A stretch of DNA of 64,000 bases. It comes from Bacteroidales bacterium (GTDB lineage: Bacteria; Bacteroidota; Bacteroidia; Bacteroidales; UBA932). The notes under the pieces are model-generated. The model had not been told where the DNA came from and made no database searches. It saw nothing but the letters and a program-made list of their open reading frames with translations. Both the position numbers and the translations under genes were made by a program. Numbering within the stretch: position 1 is the stretch's first letter; every line of letters begins with the position of its first letter. Shown here one piece after another: positions 24,863 to 34,588 of this stretch. The stretch covers positions 1 through 64,000 of the forward strand of contig JAQUBZ010000013.1 in assembly GCA_028686425.1 (NCBI GenBank), in the 5' to 3' direction.

Positions 24863-25501
24863 ATGATACAGGTTAAGGTGTTTTATTTTAATGAACTTCG
24901 CGTCTGCTGTTATGTCGTGTGGGACGAGACTAAGGAGTGTGTAATCATAGATCCGGGATGTTTTTCCGATAATGAATTGAGCCGACTTGTCAAGTTTGTC
25001 AATGACAATGACCTGAAACCTGTCAAATTGCTCCTCACACACGGCCATTTCGACCATGTAATGGGGCTCGCCGATGTGGCTCATCAATGGAATCTTACCA
25101 CTTATGTCCATCCTGACGATATAGGACAAATCAAGCGGGCGACCCGGTATTGTTCGATGTTCGGCTGGAAGATAAAGGAGCCTGATACAGAGCGCATCGA
25201 TCTGCAGGATAATCAGGAAGTTACATTCGGCAATTCAAAGTTGGAAGTCATCCACACACCGGGTCACACTCAGGGAGGTGTGTGCTTCTACAACGAAGAG
25301 CAGAACATACTTTTCAGCGGAGATACCCTCTTTGCCGGCAGCATCGGCCGCACCGACCATCCGGGAGGCAACTACGACCAATTGATGAAGAGCATCCGGA
25401 CCAAAATCATGATACTCCCTGAAAATACGACAGTTTATCCCGGTCACGGACTTGAGACGACTATCGGTCAGGAAATAAAGAGCAATCCGTTTCTTCAATA
25501 A
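24863..25501 (+). CDS. MBL-fold metallo-hydrolase (glyoxalase II-like)
   Basis: 212 residues, cytoplasmic. The metal-binding signature THGHFDHVMG (HxHxDH, about residues 55-64) is followed by HTPGHTQGGVCFY (about 132-144), FSGDTLFAGSIGRTD (about 151-165) and YPGHG near 192. All zinc ligands of the metallo-beta-lactamase fold are present. Close relatives hydrolyse thioesters (hydroxyacylglutathione hydrolase-like) or persulfides. Bacteroidota lack standard glutathione, so the natural thiol is open. It is first in the operon, 7 bp before uvrA. Confidence 0.88.
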   Translation: MIQVKVFYFNELRVCCYVVWDETKECVIIDPGCFSDNELSRLVKFVNDNDLKPVKLLLTHGHFDHVMGLADVAHQWNLTTYVHPDDIGQIKRATRYCSMFGWKIKEPDTERIDLQDNQEVTFGNSKLEVIHTPGHTQGGVCFYNEEQNILFSGDTLFAGSIGRTDHPGGNYDQLMKSIRTKIMILPENTTVYPGHGLETTIGQEIKSNPFLQ

Positions 25502-25508
25502 TCATAAC

Positions 25509-28331
25509 ATGCCATTGTCTGAAAATATAGAAAATCAGCAAATTGAGATTATCGGTGCTAAGGTTCACAACCTGAAGAATATAGATGTCGAAATCCCGAG
25601 AAACTCCCTTGTGGTTATTACAGGTCTGTCCGGAAGCGGCAAATCGTCTCTGGCGTTTGACACCATATTTGCCGAAGGGCAGAGGAGATATATGGATACC
25701 CTTTCGGCGTATGCAAGGCAGTACATAGGTATTTTGGAGAGGCCGGATGTGGAGGACATCAAGGGACTGAGCCCCATAATCGCCATCGAACAGAAGACGA
25801 CCGGTCGCAATCCCCGCTCGACAGTTGGCACAATCACCGAAATATACGATTTTTTCAGATTACTATACGCGAGAGCATCGCAGGCGTTTTCTCCACAGAC
25901 GGGAAAGGAGATGGTACGCTATACCGATGATCAGATTGTCGATCTGATTATCAATTTCTACACCGGCCGTAAAATCATACTCCTTGCCCCGATTGTAAGG
26001 GGAAGAAAGGGACATTATAAAGAGCTTTTCGAGCAGATGACACGCCGTGGCTATTCACAGGTTAGGATTGACGGCAAGATTGAATTTTTAGAGAATGTAA
26101 AGCCGCTTGACAGATATAAAGTCCATTTTATAGAGCTTGTAGTCGATAAACTTCTGCCCACGGAGGAAGAGAGAAAAAGGGTGAAAGATTCGGTGGTGAC
26201 TGCTTTGAATCAGGGGAAAGGCTCCATTGCAATCCTTTCACTTGACGATAATGAAATACGCCATTTAAGCAAAAATCTTATATGCCCCGATACGGGCCTT
26301 TCCTACGCACTTCCGGCCCCTTACACATTTTCCTTCAACTCTCCGCAGGGGGCATGTCCTTACTGCAGAGGACTTGGGACGATTGCCAAAGTCGATTTGA
26401 AGTTGATAATTCCGGACAATACCAAATCCATCGCAGATGGTGGGATTGAGAGTATCGGTACATTCAGGGACAATACCACTTTCAGATTTCTGGAGGCGAT
26501 TGCCAAAAAATACGGCTTCTCAATTCACGACCCGATTAAAAAAATACCGGAGGAAGCTCTCAATCTTATTTTATACGGTTCGGATGAACTGTTCAGGATT
26601 GGATCAGGTGCCGATATGGAGATGGATTCGTTTCAGGGAATAGTCTCTCTGGCCTCTTATACGGGAGATGAAAGTGAAAGGATTATCTCCAAAAAGGACG
26701 AGTATGTGGACGAGATGGTATGTCCTGTATGTGGCGGAACTCGTCTGAAAGCAGAGGCTCTGAATTTTAAAATTGCAGACAAAAACATTGCAGAGGTATC
26801 TGATATGGATATCGACACCCTGTATGAGTGGGTTGTGACATTAAACGATAAGTTAGACCGCAAACAGCAGCTTATTGCCGAAGATATAATCAAAGAGTTG
26901 AAAGACAGAATATCTTTTCTGAAAGATGTGGGACTTAATTATCTCTCTTTGAGCAGAAGTACGCGCTCTTTGAGCGGGGGGGAGAGCCAGAGAATACGTC
27001 TTGCCACCCAGATCGGCTCAAAATTGGTTAATGTTCTTTACATCCTCGATGAACCGAGCATAGGCCTGCACCAGAGAGATAATCGCAAGTTAATAAGCTC
27101 TTTAAGGGCTCTCAGAGATGAGGGTAACTCTGTTTTGGTGGTTGAACATGATCAGGAGATGATGCAGAGTGCAGATTGGCTTGTGGATTTGGGGCCGGGA
27201 GCAGGGGAGCACGGAGGGGAACTCCTTTATAATGGTCTGCCGTCAGACATATCGAAAGCTACAAAACCGAGTCTTACAATAGATTATCTGCTGGGAAGAA
27301 AAAAGATAGAAATACCTGCGCAAAGAAGGCCGGGCAATGGCAAATATCTCACATTGAAAGGGGCGAAAGGCAATAATCTGAAAGATGTGACACTGAAACT
27401 CCCTCTCGGTATGCTTGTCGGGGTGAGCGGAGTAAGCGGAAGCGGCAAATCCTCGCTTATCAATGAGACACTCATGCCGATTTTGAGCAACAAATTTTAC
27501 CGCTCAAAATATCGTCCGTTGAAATATGCCTCTATAGATGGGATTGAAAATATCGATAAGCTTATAGAGATAGATCAAAGTCCAATCGGGCGTTCACCTC
27601 GCAGCAATCCTGCAACATATACCAATGTTCTGACAGATATAAGGAAGCTTTTTGAGGAGACTCCCGATGCCAAAATCAGGGGGTTCAAGGCAAACAGATT
27701 TTCATTTAATGTCAAAGGAGGCAGGTGCGAAGCGTGCAAAGGGGCCGGAATACAGGTAATCGAGATGCATTTTCTGCCATCAGCTCATGTCACATGTAAG
27801 GAGTGTAACGGCAAAAGATACAAACCCGATACATTGGCTGTAAAATACAAGGGAAAGAATATCAATGATGTACTGAATATGACCGTCTCTCAGGCAGCCG
27901 AATTTTTTGAACCGATTCCTTCGATAGCATACAAACTAAAGTCTCTCAATGATGTAGGTCTCGGTTATTTGACACTCGGACAGCAATCTACCACTCTAAG
28001 CGGAGGAGAGAGCCAGAGAATGAAACTCTCTGCCGAATTGGCGCGAAAAGATACGGGCAATACCCTCTACCTGCTCGACGAACCCACGACAGGACTTCAT
28101 TTTGAGGATATAAAGGTGTTGCTCGGAGTATTGCAAAGACTTGTTGACCAAGGAAATACAGTCGTTATTATAGAACATAACCTCGATGTGCTCAAGTCTG
28201 TGGATTATTTGATAGATATGGGCCCTGAAGGTGGAGCTGCCGGTGGAATGATAATTGCAGAAGGTACTCCGGAGCAGGTCGCTCACAACAAAAACTCTTA
28301 CACAGGGCACTATTTAAAAGAAATATTATGA
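25509..28331 (+). CDS. uvrA: UvrABC excision nuclease subunit A
   Basis: 940 residues, standard UvrA length. Two ABC ATPase modules are present: Walker A GLSGSGKSSLAFDT (about 38-51) and GVSGSGKSSLINET (about 639-652), with signature sequences LSGGESQRIRLA and LSGGESQRMKLS. Zinc-finger cysteine pairs occur at CPYCRGLG, CPVCGGTR and CEACKGAG/CKECNGKR. UvrA recognises DNA damage and loads UvrB in nucleotide excision repair. The stop overlaps the start of the next gene (ATGA at 28328-28331), showing translational coupling. Confidence 0.97.
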   Translation: MPLSENIENQQIEIIGAKVHNLKNIDVEIPRNSLVVITGLSGSGKSSLAFDTIFAEGQRRYMDTLSAYARQYIGILERPDVEDIKGLSPIIAIEQKTTGRNPRSTVGTITEIYDFFRLLYARASQAFSPQTGKEMVRYTDDQIVDLIINFYTGRKIILLAPIVRGRKGHYKELFEQMTRRGYSQVRIDGKIEFLENVKPLDRYKVHFIELVVDKLLPTEEERKRVKDSVVTALNQGKGSIAILSLDDNEIRHLSKNLICPDTGLSYALPAPYTFSFNSPQGACPYCRGLGTIAKVDLKLIIPDNTKSIADGGIESIGTFRDNTTFRFLEAIAKKYGFSIHDPIKKIPEEALNLILYGSDELFRIGSGADMEMDSFQGIVSLASYTGDESERIISKKDEYVDEMVCPVCGGTRLKAEALNFKIADKNIAEVSDMDIDTLYEWVVTLNDKLDRKQQLIAEDIIKELKDRISFLKDVGLNYLSLSRSTRSLSGGESQRIRLATQIGSKLVNVLYILDEPSIGLHQRDNRKLISSLRALRDEGNSVLVVEHDQEMMQSADWLVDLGPGAGEHGGELLYNGLPSDISKATKPSLTIDYLLGRKKIEIPAQRRPGNGKYLTLKGAKGNNLKDVTLKLPLGMLVGVSGVSGSGKSSLINETLMPILSNKFYRSKYRPLKYASIDGIENIDKLIEIDQSPIGRSPRSNPATYTNVLTDIRKLFEETPDAKIRGFKANRFSFNVKGGRCEACKGAGIQVIEMHFLPSAHVTCKECNGKRYKPDTLAVKYKGKNINDVLNMTVSQAAEFFEPIPSIAYKLKSLNDVGLGYLTLGQQSTTLSGGESQRMKLSAELARKDTGNTLYLLDEPTTGLHFEDIKVLLGVLQRLVDQGNTVVIIEHNLDVLKSVDYLIDMGPEGGAAGGMIIAEGTPEQVAHNKNSYTGHYLKEIL

Positions 28332-29821
28332 TGGAAAGATTTGATTTAAAGTCAATTAATGGAAGACGTCCATATATCAGGACATTGATGTTCATCCTTC
28401 AAAAGGCGGTTTCGGAGTTGTTTCCGGACAAAATCCTGTCACTCGATTACTCCCTGCCGAGCGGTCTTTACGGTGAGGTGAAAGGGGTGACAATGACAGA
28501 CGATATTGTATCGCAGATACGTACAAGGATGTATTCGATTGTCGAAGAGAATATTCCGATAGAAGAGGATCAAATCAGCCTTATGGAAGCCATCAATATA
28601 TTTGAAGGAAATAATCAGGTGGAAAAAGCGACAATAGTCAAAACCTCAGGTGTGCCGTTCGTCAAAGTATATAAGATGGGGGACAGATGTGACACTTTCT
28701 ATGGAAGGCTTCTCTCTTCTACGGGAGCCGTCAAAGTGTTCGACCTGATTCCATATCTGAACGGCATGTGCCTTGTGGTACCATCTACGGAAAATCCCAA
28801 TACGGTCACCAAAATCATTCCTCAGGAAAAACTTGCAAATGTCCTGAAAGAGCACTCAAAATGGTGTACAATCCTGAAGGCACACGGCATAGGAAGTCTC
28901 AACACTGCCCTTACACAGGGGCGTTCAAAGGAGTTGATTCAGCTCTCGGAGGCTCTTCACGAGCATAAATATGCAGATATTGCCGATGAAATATATGAGA
29001 AACGGGACAAAGTGAGATTGATTCTCATCGCCGGTCCTTCAAGCAGTGGCAAGACTACTACATCCAAGAGAATATCGCTCCATCTGAAAGTCAACAATAT
29101 CAATCCTGTCGTAATCGAACTTGACAACTATTTTGTAAGCAGGGACAGAACACCTAAGGACGAGAACGGAGATTATGACTTTGAGTCGTTATATGCACTT
29201 GATATAGAATATCTTAACAAGCAATTAACTCAATTGTTTGCCGGAGAGGAGATAGAAGTGCCCAAATTCGACTTTGTGTCAGGCAATAGAGTTTTTGATG
29301 GCCGAAGATTAAAGATGAAAGATAATGACGTGCTTGTCATGGAGGGAATTCATGCCTTGAACCCGATGCTTACGGCTCAGATTCCGGACGAATTGAAGTA
29401 CAGAGTATATGCCTCTGCACTGACATCTCTTTCGATAGATGAAAATAATAACATATCAACATCAGACAACAGACTGTTGAGAAGAATAGTCAGGGACAAT
29501 CAATACAGGGGCATCAATCCCGAAGGTACCATCATGCGATGGCCGAGTGTAAGGGCCGGGGAAATCAAAAATATCTTCCCTTATCAGGAAAATGCCGATG
29601 TCATGTTCAATTCCGCCCTTATTTATGAATTGCCTATGCTGAAATGCTATGTCGAGCCTTTGCTGAGGGGTGTCGATCCGTCATCTGCTGCCTATCCTGA
29701 GGCTGCAAGACTGCTGAAATTCCTGAGTTACATTATTGCCATTACCCCTTCTGACATAGCTCTGATTCCGCCGACTTCCGTATTGAGGGAGTTTATCGGA
29801 GGTTCAAGTTTTTCTTACTGA
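28328..29821 (+). CDS. Uridine kinase-like nucleoside kinase with N-terminal extension
   Basis: 497 residues. The C-terminal half is a uridine kinase/phosphoribulokinase domain: P-loop GPSSSGKTTTSKR (about 235-247), ELDNYFVSRDRTP (about 265) and VMEGIHALNP (about 337). The N-terminal 230 residues resemble the threonyl-tRNA-synthetase second-additional-domain-like extension seen in this Bacteroidales/Clostridia kinase family, although the usual TGS part appears short or missing. Role: nucleoside salvage, probably uridine or cytidine to the monophosphate. A second ATG at 28331 is an alternative start. It overlaps uvrA by 4 bp and converges with envC. Confidence 0.85.
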   Translation: MMERFDLKSINGRRPYIRTLMFILQKAVSELFPDKILSLDYSLPSGLYGEVKGVTMTDDIVSQIRTRMYSIVEENIPIEEDQISLMEAINIFEGNNQVEKATIVKTSGVPFVKVYKMGDRCDTFYGRLLSSTGAVKVFDLIPYLNGMCLVVPSTENPNTVTKIIPQEKLANVLKEHSKWCTILKAHGIGSLNTALTQGRSKELIQLSEALHEHKYADIADEIYEKRDKVRLILIAGPSSSGKTTTSKRISLHLKVNNINPVVIELDNYFVSRDRTPKDENGDYDFESLYALDIEYLNKQLTQLFAGEEIEVPKFDFVSGNRVFDGRRLKMKDNDVLVMEGIHALNPMLTAQIPDELKYRVYASALTSLSIDENNNISTSDNRLLRRIVRDNQYRGINPEGTIMRWPSVRAGEIKNIFPYQENADVMFNSALIYELPMLKCYVEPLLRGVDPSSAAYPEAARLLKFLSYIIAITPSDIALIPPTSVLREFIGGSSFSY

Positions 29822-29829
29822 GAAAATCT

Positions 29830-30999
29830 TTATTTTTTGGAGAGCCAGAGTTCCGGGTTCTGTTTCTGTGTCCCTTTCCATATCTGAAAATGGAGTGCGG
29901 ACGTGTTGTCTGCATCATCCAAGGTGCCGATGACATCTCCGGTGTTTATTTTCTGCCCTGCTTTGACATTTACTTTCTGTAATTTGCAATAGAAAGTAAA
30001 GTAAGTGCCGTGCTGTACGAGGACACACTGATTATACCCCGGCATTACAAGTATCTGTTTGACCACACCGTTAAAGACACAATGAACCGTTGCTTTTTTA
30101 GTGGTGGATATGGTGATACCGTTATTTTCGGGAAGTTTAAGATTTTTATATACAGGATGAAAATGGGTACCGAATTTGTCTATAACCACACCCGTGGTGA
30201 CCGGCCATGGCAGTTTTCCCTTATTTTGCTCAAATAATCCTGCGAGGGCGTAATCTACTTTGGTTTTGTCTTTTTGCTGGGACTGAACTGTTCTGCTCAG
30301 GATGCGTTCAATCTCCTTGTTGAGCCTGTCAACCTCTTTCTTCTTTTGAGCAAGTTCCCTTTTGTACTGTTGCTGATTTTTGGACAGAGTGCTGACTATT
30401 TTTTTAGATTGAGCCTCATCTGAAACGAGTTTGTTGTACTCATCTTTCTTTGAAGTACGCATCTGCTCCGCTTTTGCCCTGTATTCGGCCAACTCCTCTT
30501 TTTCTTTTTGCAGTTCGGTCTGAGTTTCTTTAATTTTTGCCACCTGATTGTTGACTGTAGCGGAAAGATTTTTCAGGTATGTAAATCTGCGGTATCCCTG
30601 ACCGATATTTTCGCTGGCGAGAAGATACATAAACCACACTTTTGTGTCGCGATTTTTGTATGAATTGTAGATGAGTCTGTTATAATATGTCTCTAAAGTG
30701 TCAAGTTCGGTCTGAAGGGAGGCTATGGCTCTGGTTTTGGACAGAATCTTATTGTCGGTATCTTTAATCTGTCCATCTATTTCTGCCATCAACAGTCGCC
30801 TGTTGGCCATTTTCTGTTGTATGAGGGAAAGCTGCCGGACATTGGCTTTCTGCTTGGAAGATATGGCCTTGAGCTGATTATCGATGAACGCTATCTCTTC
30901 CTCAATCTTCTTTTTCTGCTCCGATTGTTTTGAGACATCTTGAGCCGAAAGAGCGAAAGGGGTAATTATCAGTAATATGAGAATCAGTCGTTTCATCAC
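29830..30999 (-). CDS. EnvC-like murein hydrolase activator with degenerate LytM (M23) domain
   Basis: 389 residues with a signal peptide (ALSAQ at about 20), a long coiled coil (about 22-255, rich in K, E and Q) and a C-terminal LytM/M23 fold (about 265-385). The catalytic M23 pattern is incomplete: the first H-x-x-x-D site is replaced around GTHFHPVYKN, and the usual HxH appears as SALHF with only one histidine. This matches EnvC/NlpD activators, which switch on amidases at the division site rather than cut peptidoglycan themselves. It follows the TPR-protein gene by 13 bp. Confidence 0.87.
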   Translation of the reverse strand: MMKRLILILLIITPFALSAQDVSKQSEQKKKIEEEIAFIDNQLKAISSKQKANVRQLSLIQQKMANRRLLMAEIDGQIKDTDNKILSKTRAIASLQTELDTLETYYNRLIYNSYKNRDTKVWFMYLLASENIGQGYRRFTYLKNLSATVNNQVAKIKETQTELQKEKEELAEYRAKAEQMRTSKKDEYNKLVSDEAQSKKIVSTLSKNQQQYKRELAQKKKEVDRLNKEIERILSRTVQSQQKDKTKVDYALAGLFEQNKGKLPWPVTTGVVIDKFGTHFHPVYKNLKLPENNGITISTTKKATVHCVFNGVVKQILVMPGYNQCVLVQHGTYFTFYCKLQKVNVKAGQKINTGDVIGTLDDADNTSALHFQIWKGTQKQNPELWLSKK

Positions 31000-31012
31000 C
31001 TCTTACAGTTGA

Positions 31013-32707
31013 TTATTTGGGTTGTTCCTGCTTTTTCTGCTTGACTTTCCGGTCAATGCCTAATGTATTGTCGAGAGAGTTGGCCTGATTCCAATATATG
31101 TAGGCCAAATCGTACTCTTTCAGAGAGTAGAGTACCTCTGCATAGTGGTCGAGAATTACGGCGCTTTCTTTTCCTCCATACAGCATGGCATGTTTGAACA
31201 GTGCTTTTGCTTCAACATCCTGACCAAGCAGATGTAAAATCCATGCGTATGTGTCAAGGTATGTGGGATTGTCCGGTTCCTGTTCCACGGTCTTTCTGCT
31301 CATATTCTGCGCTTTTTTGAGACTTTTGCCCTCTTCGCTCAAATAATAGGCGTAATTGTTCAGAACAGGAGCATAATCGGGATTGGCTTTTAATGCCTTT
31401 TCGTAGTGTTGATATGCTTTTTTGGATTGGTTGGAAAGGTGATATAAATCTCCAAGTGCCGAATTGGCAAATACTGTCACGGCACTATCCTTGGGAGCGA
31501 GTTTTGTCAGTCTCAAATAATCATCGATTGCTCCCGGCTCATTGCCGGACTGCCAATTTGCAATAGCTCTGAGTTGCAGCAGGTCAATATCTCCCGGCTG
31601 ATCGGCCAGAATAGGGTTTACGACATTGATGAGTTCATCCCATACCTGACAATAATAGAGAATCATGGCATATTGCATAGTGGCGTTTTTGCTCTCCGGA
31701 TACAATTCATGATTTTGACGTAACACTTCTATTGAAAGGTATTGGCGCTCCGTCTGATAATAGTAGAGTCCGAGCAATGTATTGATGGTGCTGTCCTTGG
31801 GGTGGGTGAGATGTACGTCAACCATCATGGAATCGACTTCGGGACCAAAAGCCCTCATGAAATTGGATGATGACAGTATGTCGTTGAGATACTCCACTTT
31901 GGCTTCAGGACGTATATTTGCATCTTTGATAAAGTGGGAAATGGACTCGAAATATTTGTCGTATTTTCTTAAAATCTGGTATATGTGAGCCTTTCCATAG
32001 TATGCAGGAGTATAATCCGGATTCAGGTCGAGGGCCTGATCATAGTAAGATAGTGCAGTCGAGTCATTATACATCCTTACATAATAATCACCAATCATTG
32101 CGGCTATTCTCGGAGTTTTACAATCCTTATAATATTCTTCGAGAAATGCGTATGCATCGCTCTCTTTATTTCCAGCCTGTTTAAGGAGCAGATCCATTTT
32201 CGTCAAACCGATTATTTCGTTTTTGCCATTGATGGCTTCTATTTTGTCGAGTGTATTCAATGCCTTTTCCATGTCGTTCTGGTTGAGGTAGGCATTTACG
32301 GCATCGAAGTAGAGATCGCTCTTCTTTGGGTACTCGGCTATAAGATCTTCCAACAATACGGTAGTCAATTCGATGCGATCCGTATTTGCATAGAACAAGG
32401 CAAGGTAGTATTTATACCAATAGTTGCCGGGATCGATTTCCAAAGCCTTTTTGAGATATTGCTCTGTTTCTACTTTATTGGATTCGTCTCTCGAAAGGAT
32501 GAGAGCTGTATAATAGTACGCGGCATCGTTGTCCGGGTTGTCGGCTATTTCTTGCAGCAGAAGGGCTTTAGCCTTGGAAAGTTCTTCATTTTGATAGTAA
32601 CGCAGGGCTTCGATATACTTGTCCGACTGTCCGTAAGAATATGTAATACCAATCAGCAGAGTTGCCGATATGAGGAAAATTCTTTTAAAAATTGTCATAA
32701 CATTCAT
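31013..32707 (-). CDS. Periplasmic or outer-membrane-facing TPR-repeat protein
   Basis: 564 residues with a signal peptide (about 1-26, TYSYGQ). Nearly the whole chain is tetratricopeptide repeats, for example YYYTALILSRDESNKVETEQYLKKALEIDPGNYW and the last repeats APVLNNYAYYLSEEGKSLKKAQ and YLDTYAWILHLLGQDVEAKALF. A basic tail (RKVKQKKQEQPK) ends it. TPR arrays bind partner proteins; the partner is unknown. It is the first gene of a two-gene operon with the EnvC-like activator, so a cell-envelope role is plausible. A second start three codons in (MTIFKRIF) is possible. Confidence 0.85.
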   Translation of the reverse strand: MNVMTIFKRIFLISATLLIGITYSYGQSDKYIEALRYYQNEELSKAKALLLQEIADNPDNDAAYYYTALILSRDESNKVETEQYLKKALEIDPGNYWYKYYLALFYANTDRIELTTVLLEDLIAEYPKKSDLYFDAVNAYLNQNDMEKALNTLDKIEAINGKNEIIGLTKMDLLLKQAGNKESDAYAFLEEYYKDCKTPRIAAMIGDYYVRMYNDSTALSYYDQALDLNPDYTPAYYGKAHIYQILRKYDKYFESISHFIKDANIRPEAKVEYLNDILSSSNFMRAFGPEVDSMMVDVHLTHPKDSTINTLLGLYYYQTERQYLSIEVLRQNHELYPESKNATMQYAMILYYCQVWDELINVVNPILADQPGDIDLLQLRAIANWQSGNEPGAIDDYLRLTKLAPKDSAVTVFANSALGDLYHLSNQSKKAYQHYEKALKANPDYAPVLNNYAYYLSEEGKSLKKAQNMSRKTVEQEPDNPTYLDTYAWILHLLGQDVEAKALFKHAMLYGGKESAVILDHYAEVLYSLKEYDLAYIYWNQANSLDNTLGIDRKVKQKKQEQPK

Positions 32708-32734
32708 AAACTAAAATGCATCTATATTAAAGTA

Positions 32735-32766
32735 CAAAAGTAGCTAAAATGGTTAACAAAAATCAA
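32735..32766 (-). promoter_or_regulatory. Promoter of the TPR/envC operon
   Basis: On the minus strand TACTTTTG (32742-32735) is preceded, after 21 bp, by TTG (32766-32764). It matches the Bacteroidota pattern and lies 27 bp before the ATG. It is divergent from, and close to, the sigma-gene promoter. Confidence 0.55.
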
Positions 32767-32780
32767 TCCAAAATTTTTTA

Positions 32781-32812
32781 TTGTGTCGATGCAACATTTT
32801 GTAGTATTTTTG
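32781..32812 (+). promoter_or_regulatory. Promoter of the ECF sigma factor operon
   Basis: TTG at 32781-32783 and TATTTTTG at 32805-32812, 21 bp apart; the ATG is 22 bp after the -7 box. The match to the housekeeping consensus suggests that the sigma gene is transcribed by the primary holoenzyme. Confidence 0.6.
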
Positions 32813-32834
32813 CATCTATATAATACCAACTTAA

Positions 32835-33386
32835 ATGAATGACGGTTTGGACCAAAGTGTAGAACGAGAACTGATTTTAAAGTGTGTTCGACAGGAACGG
32901 AAAGCTCAGCGGGAATTGTATGATACTTTTTCGGCGCGTTTCTATCCGTTGTGCATCAGATATGTGAGAGATAGAGATGTGGCCAAGGATGTGTTGCAGG
33001 ATGGATTTATTACGATCTTTGACAAGATAGGAACATATAAGGGTGATGGCTCTTTTGAGGGGTGGATGAGAAGGATTTTTATCAATACGGCTCTGATGTA
33101 TGTCAGAAAGAATGATGTATTGAAATATTCGGAGGATATAGATACAACTCCGATAAAAGAGGCTGAAATCGGATCTTCGGATATTGTAGCATCACTTGAC
33201 TCGAAGACCATTATGAGAGTGATAACCCAGATGCCTGACGGCTTCAGGGCGGTATTCAACCTTTATGTGTTTGAAGGCTATTCTCACCAGGAGATTGCTA
33301 AAGAGCTTAACATTACGGAGGGCTCTTCGCGATCTCAGTTAAGCAGAGGGCGGGTATGGCTTCAGGAAAAGATAAAAAAATTATAA
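32835..33386 (+). CDS. RNA polymerase ECF-type sigma-70 factor
   Basis: 183 residues. Region 2 (about 22-90: YDTFSARFYPLCIRYVRDRDVAKDVLQDGFITIFDKI and FEGWMRRIFINTAL) and region 4 (about 125-180: MPDGFRAVFNLYVFEGYSHQEIAKELNITEGSSRSQLSRGR) give the two-domain ECF architecture, with a clear helix-turn-helix at the end. It directs RNA polymerase to a specific set of promoters. The next gene starts 1 bp after its stop and encodes a membrane-anchored protein that may be its regulator. Which promoters it uses is unknown. Confidence 0.92.
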   Translation: MNDGLDQSVERELILKCVRQERKAQRELYDTFSARFYPLCIRYVRDRDVAKDVLQDGFITIFDKIGTYKGDGSFEGWMRRIFINTALMYVRKNDVLKYSEDIDTTPIKEAEIGSSDIVASLDSKTIMRVITQMPDGFRAVFNLYVFEGYSHQEIAKELNITEGSSRSQLSRGRVWLQEKIKKL

Positions 33387-33387
33387 A

Positions 33388-34581
33388 ATGATAAATAACG
33401 ATTTAGACAGGATTTTGAGAGAGAAACTTGATTCGCATGTAGAACAGGTGGATTCCGATGTTTGGGCGGGGATAGAAAGCCGTTTGAACAGGAGGAGCCG
33501 TATGCGTATTATCAGGAAAGTTTCTTTCTATGGTGCGGCTGCAGCTGCCTGCCTGATGGCAGGGCTGTTTTTCTTTAAAGCCTCCGACAACAATGTTGAT
33601 ATATTGTCTCCTGAAAATATAACGGCAGTCACCTCATTGCCTGAGGTGAGTATTCCTGCCGTAACTGCTCCCGAAGAGGTCATGCCTATGGCGGACCAAA
33701 TCATAAATCTGGGGAAGGCGACTGCTGCCGTTGCTCGGAAGAAAGAGGTGAAAGTTGCTGAAAATAGTAAAGTTGAGGTGATTGGCAAAGAAGAGAAAGT
33801 TGCAGTGAAAGAGAAAGTGAAAGAGGAAGTTGCCGACAATCGGGGTGAAGAAATTGCCGACACAAAGGAGAAAGACAAAGTTGTCGAAAAGGACGAATCG
33901 CTGCCTATGGGATATTGGGAGTCATGGGATGACGAAAAAGATCAGACGGCATCTGCCAGGCGAAACACATCATTAGCCATATTGTCAAATTTATCTTCGG
34001 TTGCTTCTGAAAATAGTTTTATGGTCGAGTACGGTCCTTCACATTCGAGTTCACAGACAGGAGAGACACCAGGAACGGGAAAAGTACAGCCGATTGAGTC
34101 GCCTCAATTCTATATGCCTGTAGCATTGGGAGTTCAGGTCAAAACTTCTCTTACGGAAAGATTATATTTGGGCGCCGGCATAAATTACACCTATCTTCTG
34201 ACAAAGTATGATGCCATGGTTGACAAAGAGCTTTTCAAGGGTTCTTACAATCAGCTTCATTATGTGGGCATTCCGATTAATCTCTATTACAATTTTGTCA
34301 ATAACAACAAATTGGGCGTTTATGCCACTTTGGGAGGTGCGATAGAAAAGTGTGTCAATTCACACTATATCTACGGAAGCAATGTCATGGATGAAAAGGT
34401 TAAAGGGTTGCAATACTCTGCCAACATAGGAATAGGTGTAGAGTATTGGATTGTCAACAGACTTGGTATCTATTTTGACCCGACCATCGCATATTTCTTC
34501 GACAGCAGCCAGCCGCTCAGTGTGAGGACGGCGCAGCCTCTCCAGATGAAGTTTGAGCTTGGTTTCAGATTTAAAATTTAA
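33388..34581 (+). CDS. Membrane-anchored protein with C-terminal outer-membrane-type beta-barrel; possible anti-sigma/sensor
   Basis: 397 residues in three parts: a short cytoplasmic N-terminus (about 1-46, charged, DVWAGIESRLNRRSRMRI), one transmembrane helix (about 48-64, YGAAAAACLMAGLFFF), a long K/E/V-rich linker (about 115-170), and a C-terminal barrel-like domain (about 235-397) with alternating strands (YLGAGINYTYLL, VGIPINLYYNF, GIGVEYWIVN) ending in FRFKI. The barrel resembles the OmpA-like/PorT-type fold. It starts 1 bp after an ECF sigma factor, as anti-sigma factors do. One chain joining an inner-membrane helix and an outer-membrane-like barrel is topologically striking. The regulatory role is inference. 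Confidence 0.75.
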   Translation: MINNDLDRILREKLDSHVEQVDSDVWAGIESRLNRRSRMRIIRKVSFYGAAAAACLMAGLFFFKASDNNVDILSPENITAVTSLPEVSIPAVTAPEEVMPMADQIINLGKATAAVARKKEVKVAENSKVEVIGKEEKVAVKEKVKEEVADNRGEEIADTKEKDKVVEKDESLPMGYWESWDDEKDQTASARRNTSLAILSNLSSVASENSFMVEYGPSHSSSQTGETPGTGKVQPIESPQFYMPVALGVQVKTSLTERLYLGAGINYTYLLTKYDAMVDKELFKGSYNQLHYVGIPINLYYNFVNNNKLGVYATLGGAIEKCVNSHYIYGSNVMDEKVKGLQYSANIGIGVEYWIVNRLGIYFDPTIAYFFDSSQPLSVRTAQPLQMKFELGFRFKI

Positions 34582-34588
34582 AAAAATG

